From the NCBI RefSeq assembly GCF_009557455.1, contig NZ_CP045651.1, positions 1,798,001 to 1,862,000 on the forward strand: DNA of 64,000 bases, given 5' to 3'. The stretch comes from Alistipes sp. dk3624. Its GTDB lineage: Bacteria; Bacteroidota; Bacteroidia; Bacteroidales; Rikenellaceae. Of this stretch, positions 10,207-19,808 are shown piece after piece. How positions within the stretch are numbered: the stretch's first letter is position 1; each line of letters opens with the position of its first letter. Below the pieces are notes generated by a model that was not told where the DNA came from, ran no database searches, and saw only the letters and a list, made by a program, of their open reading frames with translations. The position numbers were made by a program, and so were the translations under genes.

Positions 10207-11739
10207 TCACGATTCGCCGTCCAGCGGCAGCGTCACCGCAAAGCGGGAACCCTCCCCGAACCGGGATACGAACGACACCGTTCCGCCGAGCCGCTCGGTG
10301 ATCGTCCTGCAAATCGGCAGGCCCAGCCCGGCACCCTGCACGAAGCTGTCCACTTTGAAAAAGCGTTTGAAAATGTCTCGCTGCTTATCTTCAGGAATTC
10401 CGCAACCGGTATCTTCGACGAACAGCTCCACGGTACGTACGTCCGCAGCGATCGCATAACCGAGGCCGATGTGCCCGGCAAAGGTGAATTTCGCCGCATT
10501 CGACAGCAAGTGGTCGAGCACCTGCCGCAACCGCACGGCGTCGGTCGTAATTTTCATATCCTCATCCGGAAGCATCAGATCGAACCGTACGTCCGGACGC
10601 ATATCCAGCAAATAATTGTGATAAATATCGGACAACAACCGGCCGAGCCCGCATTCGGCGAAATTGTATTCCATCGTCCCGGACTCGATTTTCGACAGAT
10701 CGAGCACGTCCGAAATCAAAGCCAGCAACTGGTTGCTGTTGGTATTGATCAGACTGACGAATTCCTGCCCCTCGGAACTGTCGATAGCAATATCTCCGTG
10801 TGTCAACAGATTTGAAAAACCGACGATGGCATTCAGCGGAGTACGGATCTCATGGCTTATATTGGTCAGAAACGCCGACTTGAGCCGGTCGCTCTCCTGC
10901 GCCCGATCGCGCGCGGCAATCAGGTTCTGCTCGACGATCTTATGATTCTGGATGCTCTGACAAACTCCCACGATCCGGTACGGAGCGCCCTCCGTCCGAC
11001 CCAGGTAAACGGATTTCTCCTGGAACCATTCCCAGGTTCCGTCGGCGCGCTGCAAACGGTAGGTGAAAAGATCCGTATTCAATTTCCCGGCTATCTGGGA
11101 CATCAGCGCTTCGATCAGGCCGTCCCGTTCCTCGGGATGCACCCTGGCGGCAAATTCGTCGGCCGTCAGCGTACAGTCTCCCACCGGAATACCCAGATGA
11201 GTGAACCAGCGGGCGTCGATGATCATTTTGTTTTGTTCGATATCGAAAAACCAGGGAAAAATCTTCGCATCGGTCAACGCCATTTCCAGAACGTATTCCC
11301 GGGTCAGTTCTTCCTCGATATTCCGGAACAGGAAAAATATCCGGATTAGTCGTCTGCCGTCATATTCTCCGATGAATTGACCTTTGACATAGAATTTATC
11401 TTCCGACCCCAACTTACGAACGTATGTATTCACAGGCAACTCAATGGATTGCTCTCCGCTGACAATACGCTCCATCAACTCGGAAAGAATATTGCGCCCG
11501 TCGTGGAAAATTCCGAAGAACTCCTGCATCTCCCGACCGGACACCTCGTATCGGTCCAACTTCAAATCACTCAGCGCCTGGGTATTGATCCTTCGTATTT
11601 TTCCGGATGCGTCGACGGCCAAAAGTCCCACGGACAATGTACTGAGCATATTGTCCTGCTGCATCTGCGAAACGCTCTGCGATCCGGAAGCACCGGACGA
11701 ACGCCTGTTTTTTTTAAAGAACCGCATCCGACTCATCAC
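10207..11739 (-). CDS. PAS-domain sensor histidine kinase
   Basis: The protein has 510 residues and no signal peptide or membrane span, so it is probably a cytosolic sensor. An N-terminal PAS-like domain (about 30-140) is followed by a second PAS/PAC region (about 155-265, ending YRIVGVCQSIQNH). A coiled linker leads to the dimerisation domain with phospho-acceptor His296 in NISHEIRTPLNAIVGFSNLL. The ATPase domain shows the N box (LSNAAKF), G1 (EDTGCGIP), F box and G2 (GAGLGLPI). It has no receiver domain, and no response regulator gene is adjacent, so it is an orphan kinase here. The signal and target are unknown. Confidence 0.9.
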   Translation of the reverse strand: MMSRMRFFKKNRRSSGASGSQSVSQMQQDNMLSTLSVGLLAVDASGKIRRINTQALSDLKLDRYEVSGREMQEFFGIFHDGRNILSELMERIVSGEQSIELPVNTYVRKLGSEDKFYVKGQFIGEYDGRRLIRIFFLFRNIEEELTREYVLEMALTDAKIFPWFFDIEQNKMIIDARWFTHLGIPVGDCTLTADEFAARVHPEERDGLIEALMSQIAGKLNTDLFTYRLQRADGTWEWFQEKSVYLGRTEGAPYRIVGVCQSIQNHKIVEQNLIAARDRAQESDRLKSAFLTNISHEIRTPLNAIVGFSNLLTHGDIAIDSSEGQEFVSLINTNSNQLLALISDVLDLSKIESGTMEYNFAECGLGRLLSDIYHNYLLDMRPDVRFDLMLPDEDMKITTDAVRLRQVLDHLLSNAAKFTFAGHIGLGYAIAADVRTVELFVEDTGCGIPEDKQRDIFKRFFKVDSFVQGAGLGLPICRTITERLGGTVSFVSRFGEGSRFAVTLPLDGES

Positions 11740-11938
11740 TCGTAGCTTTGTTTGCCGGTACTAAGTTATACTAAAAAAATCGAATTGACCTGAGAATCTG
11801 AATAAAATATTGTATCGGCAACGATATCCGGCTCTTTCCGGGAGTCCGCTGCCGATAAAATGTCAATAAGTTCACACGCCGAAACCGGAAAGACCGGACA
11901 ATTATACATTCCTTTGTATGCATAAAAACCGAAACGCA

Positions 11939-12295
11939 ATGTCATTGACTGTTATCGAACTGGAAAACATGGAATTCCAGGCATTTCACGGCTGCTACCC
12001 GCTCGAACAAGTAGTGGGAAACCGTTTCCTGGTGAACGTTACGATCGAAGCCGACCTGTCGCTGGCCGCCGAAAGCGACGACGTGGCCGACACGATCAAC
12101 TACCTGCACGTCTACGAAACCGTCCGCGAACAGATGGCCGTCAAATCGCACATCCTCGAACACGTCGCCCGGCGCATCATCGACGCGATCTACCGCAGAT
12201 TCCCGCCGACACGACGGGTGCGGGTCAAAGTCTCGAAAATGGCGCCGCCGCTGGGCGGAAAAATCGAACGCGTTTCGGTAAGCCTTGAGAAATAG
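11939..12295 (+). CDS. folB: dihydroneopterin aldolase
   Basis: It cleaves 7,8-dihydroneopterin to 6-hydroxymethyl-dihydropterin and glycolaldehyde in folate synthesis. The protein has 118 residues from the ATG at 11939, a normal length. The fold is recognisable from IELENMEFQAFHGCYPLEQ near the N-terminus (with the catalytic-region Glu), NYLHVYETV in the middle and the SHILEHVARRIID helix carrying the second active-site segment. A GKIERVSVSLEK strand closes the protein. An in-frame ATG at 11918 would add seven residues without family support. No other folate gene is adjacent. Confidence 0.88.
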   Translation: MSLTVIELENMEFQAFHGCYPLEQVVGNRFLVNVTIEADLSLAAESDDVADTINYLHVYETVREQMAVKSHILEHVARRIIDAIYRRFPPTRRVRVKVSKMAPPLGGKIERVSVSLEK

Positions 12296-12424
12296 GGCAT
12301 TCCGGAAAGTGTTGATAAAATATTGATAAGATTCGCCACCGGCGCTTCCGGAAAAAACAAAGAGTTCGTAATCTTGTAACGCCGAACCCTGACGAACACG
12401 GGACGGTTAACCGAGTTATTGATC

Positions 12425-15007
12425 ATGTCTGAGAAAACACAAAACAACAGCAAGACCGACGCAATGAAGACGTACAACTATGCCGACGCCGTAGAGGTCG
12501 CCAAACGATATTTCAAGGGCGACGACCTGGCCGCAACGGTATGGGTGAGCAAGTATGCGCTGAAAGATTCGATGGGAAATCTTTACGAAGAGTCTCCGGA
12601 GCAGATGCACCGCCGGATCGCCGACGAAATCGAACGGATCGAACGGCGCTATCCGAATCCGATGACCGCCGCACAGGTGTACGACCTGCTGAAAGAGTTC
12701 CGCTACCTGATTCCGCAGGGGGGGCCGATGACCGGCATCGGCAACAACCTGCAGATCGCGTCGCTATCGAACTGTTTTGTGATCGGACACCGCCATCCGG
12801 CCGACTCGTACGGCGGCATCATCCGCATCGACGAAGAACAGGTGCAGCTGATGAAACGCCGCGGAGGCGTCGGGCACGACCTGTCGCACATCCGGCCCAC
12901 CGGCAGCCCGGTGCTGAACAGCGCGTTGACCTCGACGGGGATCGTGCCGTTCATGGAGCGATATTCGAACTCGACGCGCGAAGTGGCGCAGGACGGACGG
13001 CGCGGCGCGCTGATGTTGTCGCTGTCGGTAAAACACCCGGACGCCGAGAACTTCATCGACGCCAAAGTCGAAACCGGCAAAGTAACCGGAGCGAACGTTT
13101 CGATCAAGATCGACGACGAATTCATGCATGCCGTAATCGACGGCAAAAAATACCACCAACAGTTCCCGATCGATTCCGACAAGCCGATGTACGAAAAAGA
13201 TATCGACGCGCGCGCATTGTGGAACAAAATCGTCTTCAACGCATGGAAGTCCGCCGAACCGGGCGTGCTGTTCTGGGACACCATCCTGCGCGAATCGGTG
13301 CCGGACTGCTACGCCGACCTCGGATTCCGCACCGTTTCGACGAATCCGTGCGGCGAAATTCCGCTGTGCCCGTACGACAGTTGCCGCCTGCTGGCGATCA
13401 ACCTGTACAGCTACGTCGACAAGCCGTTCACGAAGGAGGCTTCGTTCAATTTCGATAAATTCAGGCAGCACGTCGCCGCAGCCATGCGGATGATGGACGA
13501 TATCATCGACCTCGAACTCGAAAAGGTCGAAGCGATCCTCGAAAAAATCTCGAAAGATCCCGAAGACGAGGACATCCGCCAGGTGGAAGTGAAACTGTGG
13601 GAGAAAATCCGCGAAAAAGCGCTTCAAGGACGCCGTACGGGCCTGGGCATCACGGCCGAAGGCGATATGCTGGCAGCCTTGGGCCTGCGCTACGGAACCG
13701 ACGAAGCGACTGATTTCGCCGTCGAAATACAAAAAACGCTGGCAGTGGAAGCCTACCGCACATCGGTCAAGATGGCGCAGGAGCGCGGTAAATTCCCGAT
13801 ATACGACGCCGGGCGCGAAGAGGGCAACCCTATGATCGAACGCATCAAAGAGGCGGACCCGGCCCTTTACGAAGAAATGGTGAAACACGGCCGCCGCAAC
13901 ATTGCGATGCTGACGATCGCCCCGACCGGAACGACCAGTCTGATGTCGCAGACCACCTCGGGCATCGAACCGGTATTCCGTCCGGTCTATACGCGCCGGC
14001 GCAAAGTGAATCCGGGCGACAAGGATGTCAAAGTGACTTTCGTGGACGAAGTAGGGGATTCCTGGGAAGAATACAACGTATTCCACCACAAATTCCTCGT
14101 CTGGCTCGAAGTGAACGGATACGACATCGAAGAGGTCAAAAACATGCCGATGACCGAAATCGACAAACTGGTGGCCCTGTCGCCCTATTACAAAGCGACG
14201 GCGAACGACATCGACTGGGTCAGCAAGGTCAAGATGCAGGGCGCCATTCAGAAATGGGTCGACCACTCGATCTCGGTAACGGTCAACCTGCCGAACGAAG
14301 TGACCAAAGAACTGGTCGCCAAAGTATACCTGACGGCCTGGGAGTACGGCTGCAAGGGCGTCACCGTTTACCGCGACGGATCGCGCGCCGGCGTGCTGGT
14401 CGACAAGAAGAAGAAAAAGGGAGCCAAGACGGAGGAAGCTCCGGTCAATCCGGACGGATACCGGCCGCCGCTCAAACGCCCGCTCGAATTGTCCGCCGAC
14501 ATCGTTCGCTTCAAGAACGGCGAGGAGGACTGGATCTCGTTCGTCGGCATTTACAACGACCGTCCCTACGAGATTTTCACCGGAAAGATCGAGGAGGATG
14601 CGATGTTCATCCCGCAGAAAATCAAAAAAGGCGTGATCATCAAGGTCAAGGACGCCGAAGGCAACAAACGCTACGACTTCCAGTACAAGGACAAATACGG
14701 GTACACGAACACGATCGGCGGCATCTCGCGCCTGTTCGACGAAGAGTTCTGGAACTACGCGAAACTGATTTCGGGCGTGCTGCGCAACGGTATGCCGATT
14801 CTGGACGTGGTGACTTTGATCGAATCGCTGCACCTGAACAGCGAGAGCATCAATACGTGGAAAAACGGCGTGGCACGTGCGCTGAAACAATACATTGCCA
14901 ATGGAACCAAAGCCAAAGAGAAGTGTCCGAACTGCGGACAGGAAACCTTGGTTTATCAGAACAGCTGTCCGGTTTGCATGAGCTGCGGTTACTCCAAATG
15001 CGGATAA
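12425..15007 (+). CDS. nrdJ: adenosylcobalamin-dependent ribonucleoside-diphosphate reductase (class II)
   Basis: It reduces ribonucleotides to deoxyribonucleotides using a radical generated from vitamin B12, independently of oxygen. The protein has 860 residues from ATG 12425. Recognisable parts are the first active-site Cys in ASLSNCFVIG (Cys117), the finger-loop segment NPCGEIPLCPYDSCRL, and SYVDKPF. The core carries TIAPTGTTSLMSQTTSGIEP, typical of the TIGR02504 family. A C-terminal zinc-ribbon-like tail (CPNCG...CPVCMSCGYSKCG) fits the class II C-terminal redox region. There is no separate small subunit, as expected. No cobalamin riboswitch could be made out in the 129 nt upstream. Confidence 0.94.
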   Translation: MSEKTQNNSKTDAMKTYNYADAVEVAKRYFKGDDLAATVWVSKYALKDSMGNLYEESPEQMHRRIADEIERIERRYPNPMTAAQVYDLLKEFRYLIPQGGPMTGIGNNLQIASLSNCFVIGHRHPADSYGGIIRIDEEQVQLMKRRGGVGHDLSHIRPTGSPVLNSALTSTGIVPFMERYSNSTREVAQDGRRGALMLSLSVKHPDAENFIDAKVETGKVTGANVSIKIDDEFMHAVIDGKKYHQQFPIDSDKPMYEKDIDARALWNKIVFNAWKSAEPGVLFWDTILRESVPDCYADLGFRTVSTNPCGEIPLCPYDSCRLLAINLYSYVDKPFTKEASFNFDKFRQHVAAAMRMMDDIIDLELEKVEAILEKISKDPEDEDIRQVEVKLWEKIREKALQGRRTGLGITAEGDMLAALGLRYGTDEATDFAVEIQKTLAVEAYRTSVKMAQERGKFPIYDAGREEGNPMIERIKEADPALYEEMVKHGRRNIAMLTIAPTGTTSLMSQTTSGIEPVFRPVYTRRRKVNPGDKDVKVTFVDEVGDSWEEYNVFHHKFLVWLEVNGYDIEEVKNMPMTEIDKLVALSPYYKATANDIDWVSKVKMQGAIQKWVDHSISVTVNLPNEVTKELVAKVYLTAWEYGCKGVTVYRDGSRAGVLVDKKKKKGAKTEEAPVNPDGYRPPLKRPLELSADIVRFKNGEEDWISFVGIYNDRPYEIFTGKIEEDAMFIPQKIKKGVIIKVKDAEGNKRYDFQYKDKYGYTNTIGGISRLFDEEFWNYAKLISGVLRNGMPILDVVTLIESLHLNSESINTWKNGVARALKQYIANGTKAKEKCPNCGQETLVYQNSCPVCMSCGYSKCG

Positions 15008-15174
15008 CCGGCTCCCGGGAAACCGGGTTCGTCACAGCCGGCGAGTCGCGGACGGTTGATTCCCCGCGGGTCTTGGAACGGGCGTTTGTCGGGAGGCATC
15101 CCGAAACGGCGCCCTTTCCCGGACTAACGGGAAAAAACGGGAACCAACACACCCACACCTATAAAACGCGAAAC

Positions 15175-15498
15175 ATGATCGAACATAAATTTCCGGAAAG
15201 CCGGGAACTGGATATCGAACTGAACGACGAAATCGCCGAAGGCGAATATTCCAACCTCGTCATCATCTCGCATTCCACGTCGGAATTCGTACTGGACTTC
15301 GTCCGGATGATGCCCGGCGTATCGAAAGCGCGGATCAAAAGCCGGATCGTCCTGGCTCCGGAACACGCCAAACGGCTGCTGCTGTCGCTGCAGGAGAACA
15401 TCGAACGCTACGAAGCGGTCGTAGGCACCATTAACCTGCCCAAAATGCCGTCCGAAGAGACCAGCATGGCCATGAGCTTCATCGGGGGCGAAGCCTGA
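15175..15498 (+). CDS. DUF3467 domain-containing protein
   Basis: This small protein has 107 residues. The ATG at 15175 starts the conserved body EHKFPESRELDIELNDEIAE. EGEYSNLVIISHSTSEFVLDF and the MPGVSKARIKSRIVLAPEHA segment are the DUF3467 signature, and LLLSLQENIERYE follows. It has no signal peptide or membrane segment. It lies 167 nt after nrdJ in the same direction and converges on ruvB. The function of the family is not known. The fold is probably small alpha/beta. Confidence 0.85.
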   Translation: MIEHKFPESRELDIELNDEIAEGEYSNLVIISHSTSEFVLDFVRMMPGVSKARIKSRIVLAPEHAKRLLLSLQENIERYEAVVGTINLPKMPSEETSMAMSFIGGEA

Positions 15499-15520
15499 AA
15501 AAACGGACGTTTAAAACGGG

Positions 15521-16525
15521 TTAAAACAGGGTATCCTGCCGGGTCGGCGGAATGATTCCGAGATGCGCGTAAGCCAGCTCGGTCGCTTCGCGTCCGCGGG
15601 GGGTGCGCTTCAGAAAACCTTCCTTGATCAGGAACGGTTCGTAAACTTCTTCGATCGTGCCGGTATCTTCGCTGACAGCCGTGGCGATCGTGCCGAGGCC
15701 GACCGGGCCGCCGCCGAACTTGTCGATGATCGTCGTGAGGATCTTGTTGTCCATCCGGTCGAGTCCCCGCGCGTCGATATTCAGCGCATTCAGCGCATAG
15801 CGCGTAATTTCCAGATCGATATGCCCGTCGCCCTTGACCATTGCGAAATCGCGCACCCGGCGCAGCAGAGCGTTGGCGATCCGCGGCGTACCGCGGCTGC
15901 GTAGCGCCACTTCCCGGGCCGCCTGATCGTCGATCGGGATGTTCAGGATACCGGCCGAACGGCGGACGATCCCGCTCAAAACACGGCTATCGTAATATTC
16001 CAGGTGACACTGTATCCCGAACCGGGCCCGCAACGGACTCGTCAGCAATCCGCTGCGAGTCGTAGCGCCGATCAGCGTGAACGGGTTCAACTCGATCTGG
16101 ATCGAACGGGCGCTCGGCCCCTTGTCCAGCATGATGTCGATCTTGTAGTCCTCCATCGCCGAATACAGGTACTCCTCGACAATCGGGCTGAGCCGGTGTA
16201 TTTCGTCGATGAAAAGCACGTCGCCGGCATTGAGATTCGTCAGCAAACCGGCCAGATCCCCTGGTTTGTCGAGCACCGGCCCGGAGGTCATCTTGAGGGT
16301 CGCCCCCATTTCGTTGCAAATGATATTCGCGAGCGTCGTCTTGCCGAGTCCCGGAGGCCCGTGCAGCAACACGTGGTCGAGCGATTCGCCGCGCATCAGC
16401 GCCGCCTGGATGAACACCGTCAGGTTGTCGACGATCTTGTCCTGTCCGCTGAACGTTTTGAGTTCCTGCGGGCGGATCTTGTTCTCGAAATCGAGGTCGG
16501 TCTCTATGTTCCGGATATCTTTCAT
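15521..16525 (-). CDS. ruvB: Holliday junction branch migration ATPase RuvB
   Basis: It is the AAA+ motor that drives branch migration of Holliday junctions with RuvA. The protein has 334 residues. Walker A GPPGLGKT is at 56-63, Walker B LFIDEIH at 104-110, sensor 1 is in [10 protein letters not shown], followed by an arginine-finger-like PLRARFG. The C-terminal winged helix contains [17 protein letters not shown]. The start at 16525 is preferred over a TTG at 16546 because the promoter -7 element (16544-16551) covers that codon. ruvA and ruvC are not in the window. Confidence 0.96.
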   Translation of the reverse strand: MKDIRNIETDLDFENKIRPQELKTFSGQDKIVDNLTVFIQAALMRGESLDHVLLHGPPGLGKTTLANIICNEMGATLKMTSGPVLDKPGDLAGLLTNLNAGDVLFIDEIHRLSPIVEEYLYSAMEDYKIDIMLDKGPSARSIQIELNPFTLIGATTRSGLLTSPLRARFGIQCHLEYYDSRVLSGIVRRSAGILNIPIDDQAAREVALRSRGTPRIANALLRRVRDFAMVKGDGHIDLEITRYALNALNIDARGLDRMDNKILTTIIDKFGGGPVGLGTIATAVSEDTGTIEEVYEPFLIKEGFLKRTPRGREATELAYAHLGIIPPTRQDTLF

Positions 16526-16543
16526 CGGTTCGGCTTGACGCTG

Positions 16544-16551
16544 CAAAGATA
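16544..16551 (-). promoter_or_regulatory. candidate -7 promoter element of ruvB
   Basis: On the minus strand TATCTTTG matches TAnnTTTG and ends 18 nt before the ruvB ATG. It decides against the upstream TTG start. No clear -33 element is seen. Confidence 0.55.
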
Positions 16552-16572
16552 ACGATTATTTGCCGAAATACG

Positions 16573-17148
16573 CTACCGCTCGGCTCCCCATTCGTAATGC
16601 GGGGCATCAACGCCGAGCAGCGACAAGACGCGTTCGACGATCGTTCCGCACAGTTGTTCGACAGTCGCCGGCTTCGAATAGAACGACGGCGACGCCGGAC
16701 AGACGATCGCGCCGGCCTCGGTCAGCCGCAAGAGGTTGTGCAAATGGATCGCGCTGAGCGGAGCCTCGCGCGTGACGAGAATCAGCCGCCGCCGCTCCTT
16801 CAGCATCACGTCGGCCGCCCGACACACCAGGTTGTCCGAAACGCCCGAAGCGATCCGTCCGACCGTACCCATCGAACAGGGAATCACCGCCATCGCATCG
16901 TACGAAGCCGAACCGGAAGCCGGCGCGGCGAACAGGTCGTCGTCGTCGTAACGGGTAAAACGGCTGTCGGACAGCCATTTGTCGCCGTCCTCGAACGCAG
17001 CGACGCGGCGGCCGTTCCCGGTGACGATCAGCGCGATCTCGCCCAATTCCGCGACGCGGGAAAGCGCTTCGCACAGCAGGCGGGCATAGACGGAACCGCT
17101 GGCTCCGGTCACCGCTACGATGATTTTTCGTCGTCCGTCCATCTTCAT
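16573..17148 (-). CDS. ubiX: UbiX family flavin prenyltransferase
   Basis: It joins dimethylallyl phosphate to FMN, producing the prenylated flavin cofactor used by UbiD-type decarboxylases. The protein has 191 residues. The FMN-binding loop IIVAVTGASGSVYARLL is near the N-terminus, VIPCSMGTVGRIASGVSDNL carries the conserved Ser/Gly region, and LVTREAPLSAIHLHNLLRLT plus the PASPSFYSKPATVEQL tail are family signatures. The start at 17148 overlaps the stop of the upstream deacetylase gene by four bases (ATGA), pointing to translational coupling. The partner UbiD is not in this window. A role in menaquinone synthesis is the usual inference in this phylum. Confidence 0.92.
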   Translation of the reverse strand: MKMDGRRKIIVAVTGASGSVYARLLCEALSRVAELGEIALIVTGNGRRVAAFEDGDKWLSDSRFTRYDDDDLFAAPASGSASYDAMAVIPCSMGTVGRIASGVSDNLVCRAADVMLKERRRLILVTREAPLSAIHLHNLLRLTEAGAIVCPASPSFYSKPATVEQLCGTIVERVLSLLGVDAPHYEWGAER

Positions 17149-17753
17149 AATTCGATTACGGAACATTCGAGTCCCTGTTTTTGCAAATACTGTAAGGTGC
17201 GCGGCAACGCGTAACGCAGGTTGCGGAACGACTTGACCGAATCGTGGAATACGACGATCGAACCGCCGCGCACGTGTCTGGTAACGTTGTGCAGACACTG
17301 CCGCGGCGAGATCAGCCGGCTGTAATCGCGGCTCAGCACGTCCCACATCACGATGTTGTAACGTTCGCTGATGCGGTGCGCCTGCGACGGCTTGATCCGC
17401 GCATAGGGCGGACGGAACAGGTCGGTATGCAGGATATCGTTCGCGAAATCGACGTCTTCGAGGTAACGTTCGAGACTCATGCCCCAACCTTTCTGGTGAC
17501 TGTAGGTATGGTTACCGATGGCGTGTCCGGCGTCCACGATCATGCGGTACAGGTGCGGGTACTGCTCGGCGTTTTTGCCGAGGCAGAAAAACGTAGCTTT
17601 GGCGTCGTACTCGGCCAACTGGTCGAGAATCCACTCGGTAACGCCGGGCGTGGGGCCGTCGTCGAACGTCAGATAAACCCGGTCGCTTTCGGGCATCGAC
17701 CAGATCAGCGAAGGAAACAGGCGTCGTATGAATTTAGGCGGTCGTATGTACAT
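17145..17753 (-). CDS. polysaccharide deacetylase (NodB domain)
   Basis: This putative metal-dependent de-N-acetylase has 202 residues and no clear signal peptide. The NodB motifs are in order: TFDDGPTP with metal and catalytic Asp31/Asp32, H-x3-H at His82/His86 (NHTYSH), RPPYARIKPSQ at about 114-124, WDVLSRDYS, and the closing VVFHDS motif. Substrates of this family are usually N-acetylated envelope glycans or peptidoglycan; which one applies here cannot be told. It is the first gene of a two-gene transcript with ubiX, which looks functionally unrelated. Confidence 0.88.
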   Translation of the reverse strand: MYIRPPKFIRRLFPSLIWSMPESDRVYLTFDDGPTPGVTEWILDQLAEYDAKATFFCLGKNAEQYPHLYRMIVDAGHAIGNHTYSHQKGWGMSLERYLEDVDFANDILHTDLFRPPYARIKPSQAHRISERYNIVMWDVLSRDYSRLISPRQCLHNVTRHVRGGSIVVFHDSVKSFRNLRYALPRTLQYLQKQGLECSVIEL

Positions 17754-17856
17754 GGTCCGTTATATCCGGATAAAGCGTACCGGCGGATACGCGATACCGT
17801 AAAAAAGCGTTATTTTATACTGCACGGAGCAGGCCGGAACCTCCGGAAAATTTTCG

Positions 17857-17887
17857 CAAAGTAAGCTTTTTTGCTTCAATTGTCAAA
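17857..17887 (-). promoter_or_regulatory. candidate promoter of deacetylase-ubiX transcript
   Basis: On the minus strand TTTG (17887-17884), a 19-nt spacer and TTACTTTG (17864-17857) resemble the Bacteroidota consensus with one mismatch in the -7 element. It would give a leader of roughly 95 nt. Confidence 0.5.
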
Positions 17888-18071
17888 ACAACGCGATTTT
17901 TGCACGTTTTGTTGTTCCGCCGTCCGCAACCGCGCGCCCGAAGCGACGGCCGCCTATCGAAAAAATGAAGGTTCCCCGTTCCGATTCCGGCAAAAAAAGC
18001 CTACTTTTGAAAACATGCCGCCGCCGTCCGGCACACCGGCGGCGCGGCGTAAAACCTCAACCGAAAAAGCC

Positions 18072-19466
18072 ATGTTCGACAAACAAACCTATATCGCCCG
18101 CCGCAAGGCGCTGCACGCCAAATTGTCCGGCGGCCTCGTGCTGCTACCGGGCAACGACGAATCTCCGGCCAACTATCCGGGCAATACGTTCCGATTCCGG
18201 CAGGACAGCACGTTCCTGTATTTTTTCGGGCTGAACCGCCCGGGCTGCTCCGGCCTGCTCGATCTGGATTCCGGCGAAGACGTTCTGTTCGGCGACGACC
18301 CGACCCTCGAAGACATTATCTGGACGGGGCCCCAGCCTTCCCTGGCCGAACTGGCCGGCGAAGTCGGCGTCGAAAAAACACAGTCGGCCGCCCACCTGCA
18401 GAAGCGGATCGAAGCGGCCGTCGCCAAAGGCCGCCGCATCCTCTTCCTGCCGCCGTATCGCGGCGAAACCCGTTCGACGATGAGCCGACTGCTCGGCATC
18501 CGCGCCGACCGGCTGGCGTCCTACGCTTCGGCGGAATTGGCGCGCGCCGTCGTCGCGTTGCGCGAGGTAAAAGAGCCTGCGGAGATCGAAGAGATCGAAC
18601 GGGCCTGCGAGACCGCCGGCAAAATGCACCGCCTGGCGATGCGCATGTGCCGTCCGGGGATTACCGAACGCGAAATCGCCGGGGCGATCGAAGGCGTCGC
18701 CCTGCAACACGGAGCCGGAGTATCGTTCCCGTCGATCGTAACGCAGCACGGCGAAACGCTGCATAACCACGATTACGACCATGTCCTGCAAAGCGGCCGG
18801 CTGATGCTGATCGACGCCGGCGCAGAGACGGCGATGAACTATTGCAGCGACTTCACGCGGACATTCCCGGTCAACGGACGTTTCACCGGCAGGCAAAAAG
18901 ACGTTTACGACATCGTGCTGGCGGCCAACGACCGCACGTTCGAACTGGCCGGGCCGGACACGTTCTACTACCGGATGCACAACGAAGCGTCGATGGTGAT
19001 CGCCGAGGGACTCAAATCGCTCGGCCTGATGCGCGGCAACATGCAGGACGCGGTCGGGGTGGGGGCGCAGGCGCTGTTCATGCCGCACGGGTTGGGACAC
19101 CAGATGGGGCTCGACGTGCACGACATGGAGAATATCGGCGAAAAATACGTCGGCTACGACGAAGAGACGCTGCGCAGCTCGACGCCGGGGCTTTCGTCGC
19201 TCAGAATGGGCAAACGGCTGAAAGAAGGCTTCGTCATCACGGTCGAGCCGGGCATTTACTTTATTCCGGCGCTGATCGCCAAATGGGAACGGGAAGGACT
19301 CGGCGGCGGGTTCATCGACTTCGAAAAAGTGCGGGAATACCTCGATTTCGGCGGTATTCGGATCGAGGACGACATGCTGATTACTTATTACGGCAACCGG
19401 ATGCTCGGCGGTAACCGCCCCCCGGTAACGACCGCCGGGATCGAAGCGTACATGAACGGCGGATAA
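18072..19466 (+). CDS. Xaa-Pro aminopeptidase (M24B)
   Basis: It removes N-terminal residues that precede proline, using two metal ions. The protein has 464 residues from ATG 18072. The N-terminal creatinase-like domain carries NTFRFRQDSTFLYFFGLNRPG. The pita-bread domain has the metal ligands: Asp in LMLIDAGAE, Asp in CSDFTRTFP, His in MPHGLGHQMGLDVHD, Glu in ITVEPGIYF and Glu in GGIRIEDDML. An in-frame ATG at 18015 would add a low-complexity leader without homology, so 18072 is preferred. It is probably cytoplasmic because no signal peptide is seen. Confidence 0.92.
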   Translation: MFDKQTYIARRKALHAKLSGGLVLLPGNDESPANYPGNTFRFRQDSTFLYFFGLNRPGCSGLLDLDSGEDVLFGDDPTLEDIIWTGPQPSLAELAGEVGVEKTQSAAHLQKRIEAAVAKGRRILFLPPYRGETRSTMSRLLGIRADRLASYASAELARAVVALREVKEPAEIEEIERACETAGKMHRLAMRMCRPGITEREIAGAIEGVALQHGAGVSFPSIVTQHGETLHNHDYDHVLQSGRLMLIDAGAETAMNYCSDFTRTFPVNGRFTGRQKDVYDIVLAANDRTFELAGPDTFYYRMHNEASMVIAEGLKSLGLMRGNMQDAVGVGAQALFMPHGLGHQMGLDVHDMENIGEKYVGYDEETLRSSTPGLSSLRMGKRLKEGFVITVEPGIYFIPALIAKWEREGLGGGFIDFEKVREYLDFGGIRIEDDMLITYYGNRMLGGNRPPVTTAGIEAYMNGG

Positions 19467-19495
19467 CGGCTCCGCCCGCCTGCCGCGGAGCGCAA

Positions 19496-19579
19496 AAAGC
19501 GGTTCCGTTTTTCCCGTCGATTTTCATTCGATAGAACAGCGGGGACAAGAATGTTTCGTTCGGGGTACGGAACCGCTTT
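19496..19579. repeat. 13-bp perfect inverted repeat with 58-nt loop
   Basis: AAAGCGGTTCCGT (19496-19508) and ACGGAACCGCTTT (19567-19579) are exact reverse complements. On the minus strand the second arm continues into TTTTT, so the structure could end a minus-strand RNA. On the plus strand no T run follows. Confidence 0.6.
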
Positions 19580-19737
19580 CAGGCAAAAGTAAATAAAATT
19601 CCGTGCATTCCGTCCGGCCCCGAAATTTTTCCGAGACGGCACCGTTCGGAAAATCCTCGCCGCCGGAACGGGGCGGAGCGTCGGAACCCTTGCGAACGGA
19701 GCAACCGTCCCGGCAACCCGTACAGGACCCCGAATAA

Positions 19738-19769
19738 AAAAGATTCCGCCCGGCGGGGCGGAATCTTTT
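19738..19769. terminator. bidirectional rho-independent terminator
   Basis: AAAAGATTCCGCCC (19738-19751) pairs with GGGCGGAATCTTTT (19756-19769) over 14 bp with a GGCG loop. There are A residues before it and T residues after it, so it works in both directions. It lies 40 nt past the stop of the GH36 gene. Confidence 0.88.
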
Positions 19770-19808
19770 CCGTTTTCGTTTTCGGGAGCGCTCCTTCCGG
19801 CCGACGCA

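Larger units (their letters stand above)
19467..19808. other. intergenic region between convergent pepP-like and GH36 genes
   Basis: No gene is supported in these 342 nt. The region holds a widely spaced 13-bp inverted repeat (19496-19579) and a strong two-way hairpin terminator (19738-19769). Confidence 0.6.

Noticed and set aside
12296-12424. Cobalamin riboswitch before nrdJ
   Set aside because: The gap is too short for the full element, and apart from a loose GCCACCGG no B12-box context is visible.
16526-16546. Upstream TTG start for ruvB
   Set aside because: The codon lies inside the TATCTTTG promoter element, so it would not be in the transcript.
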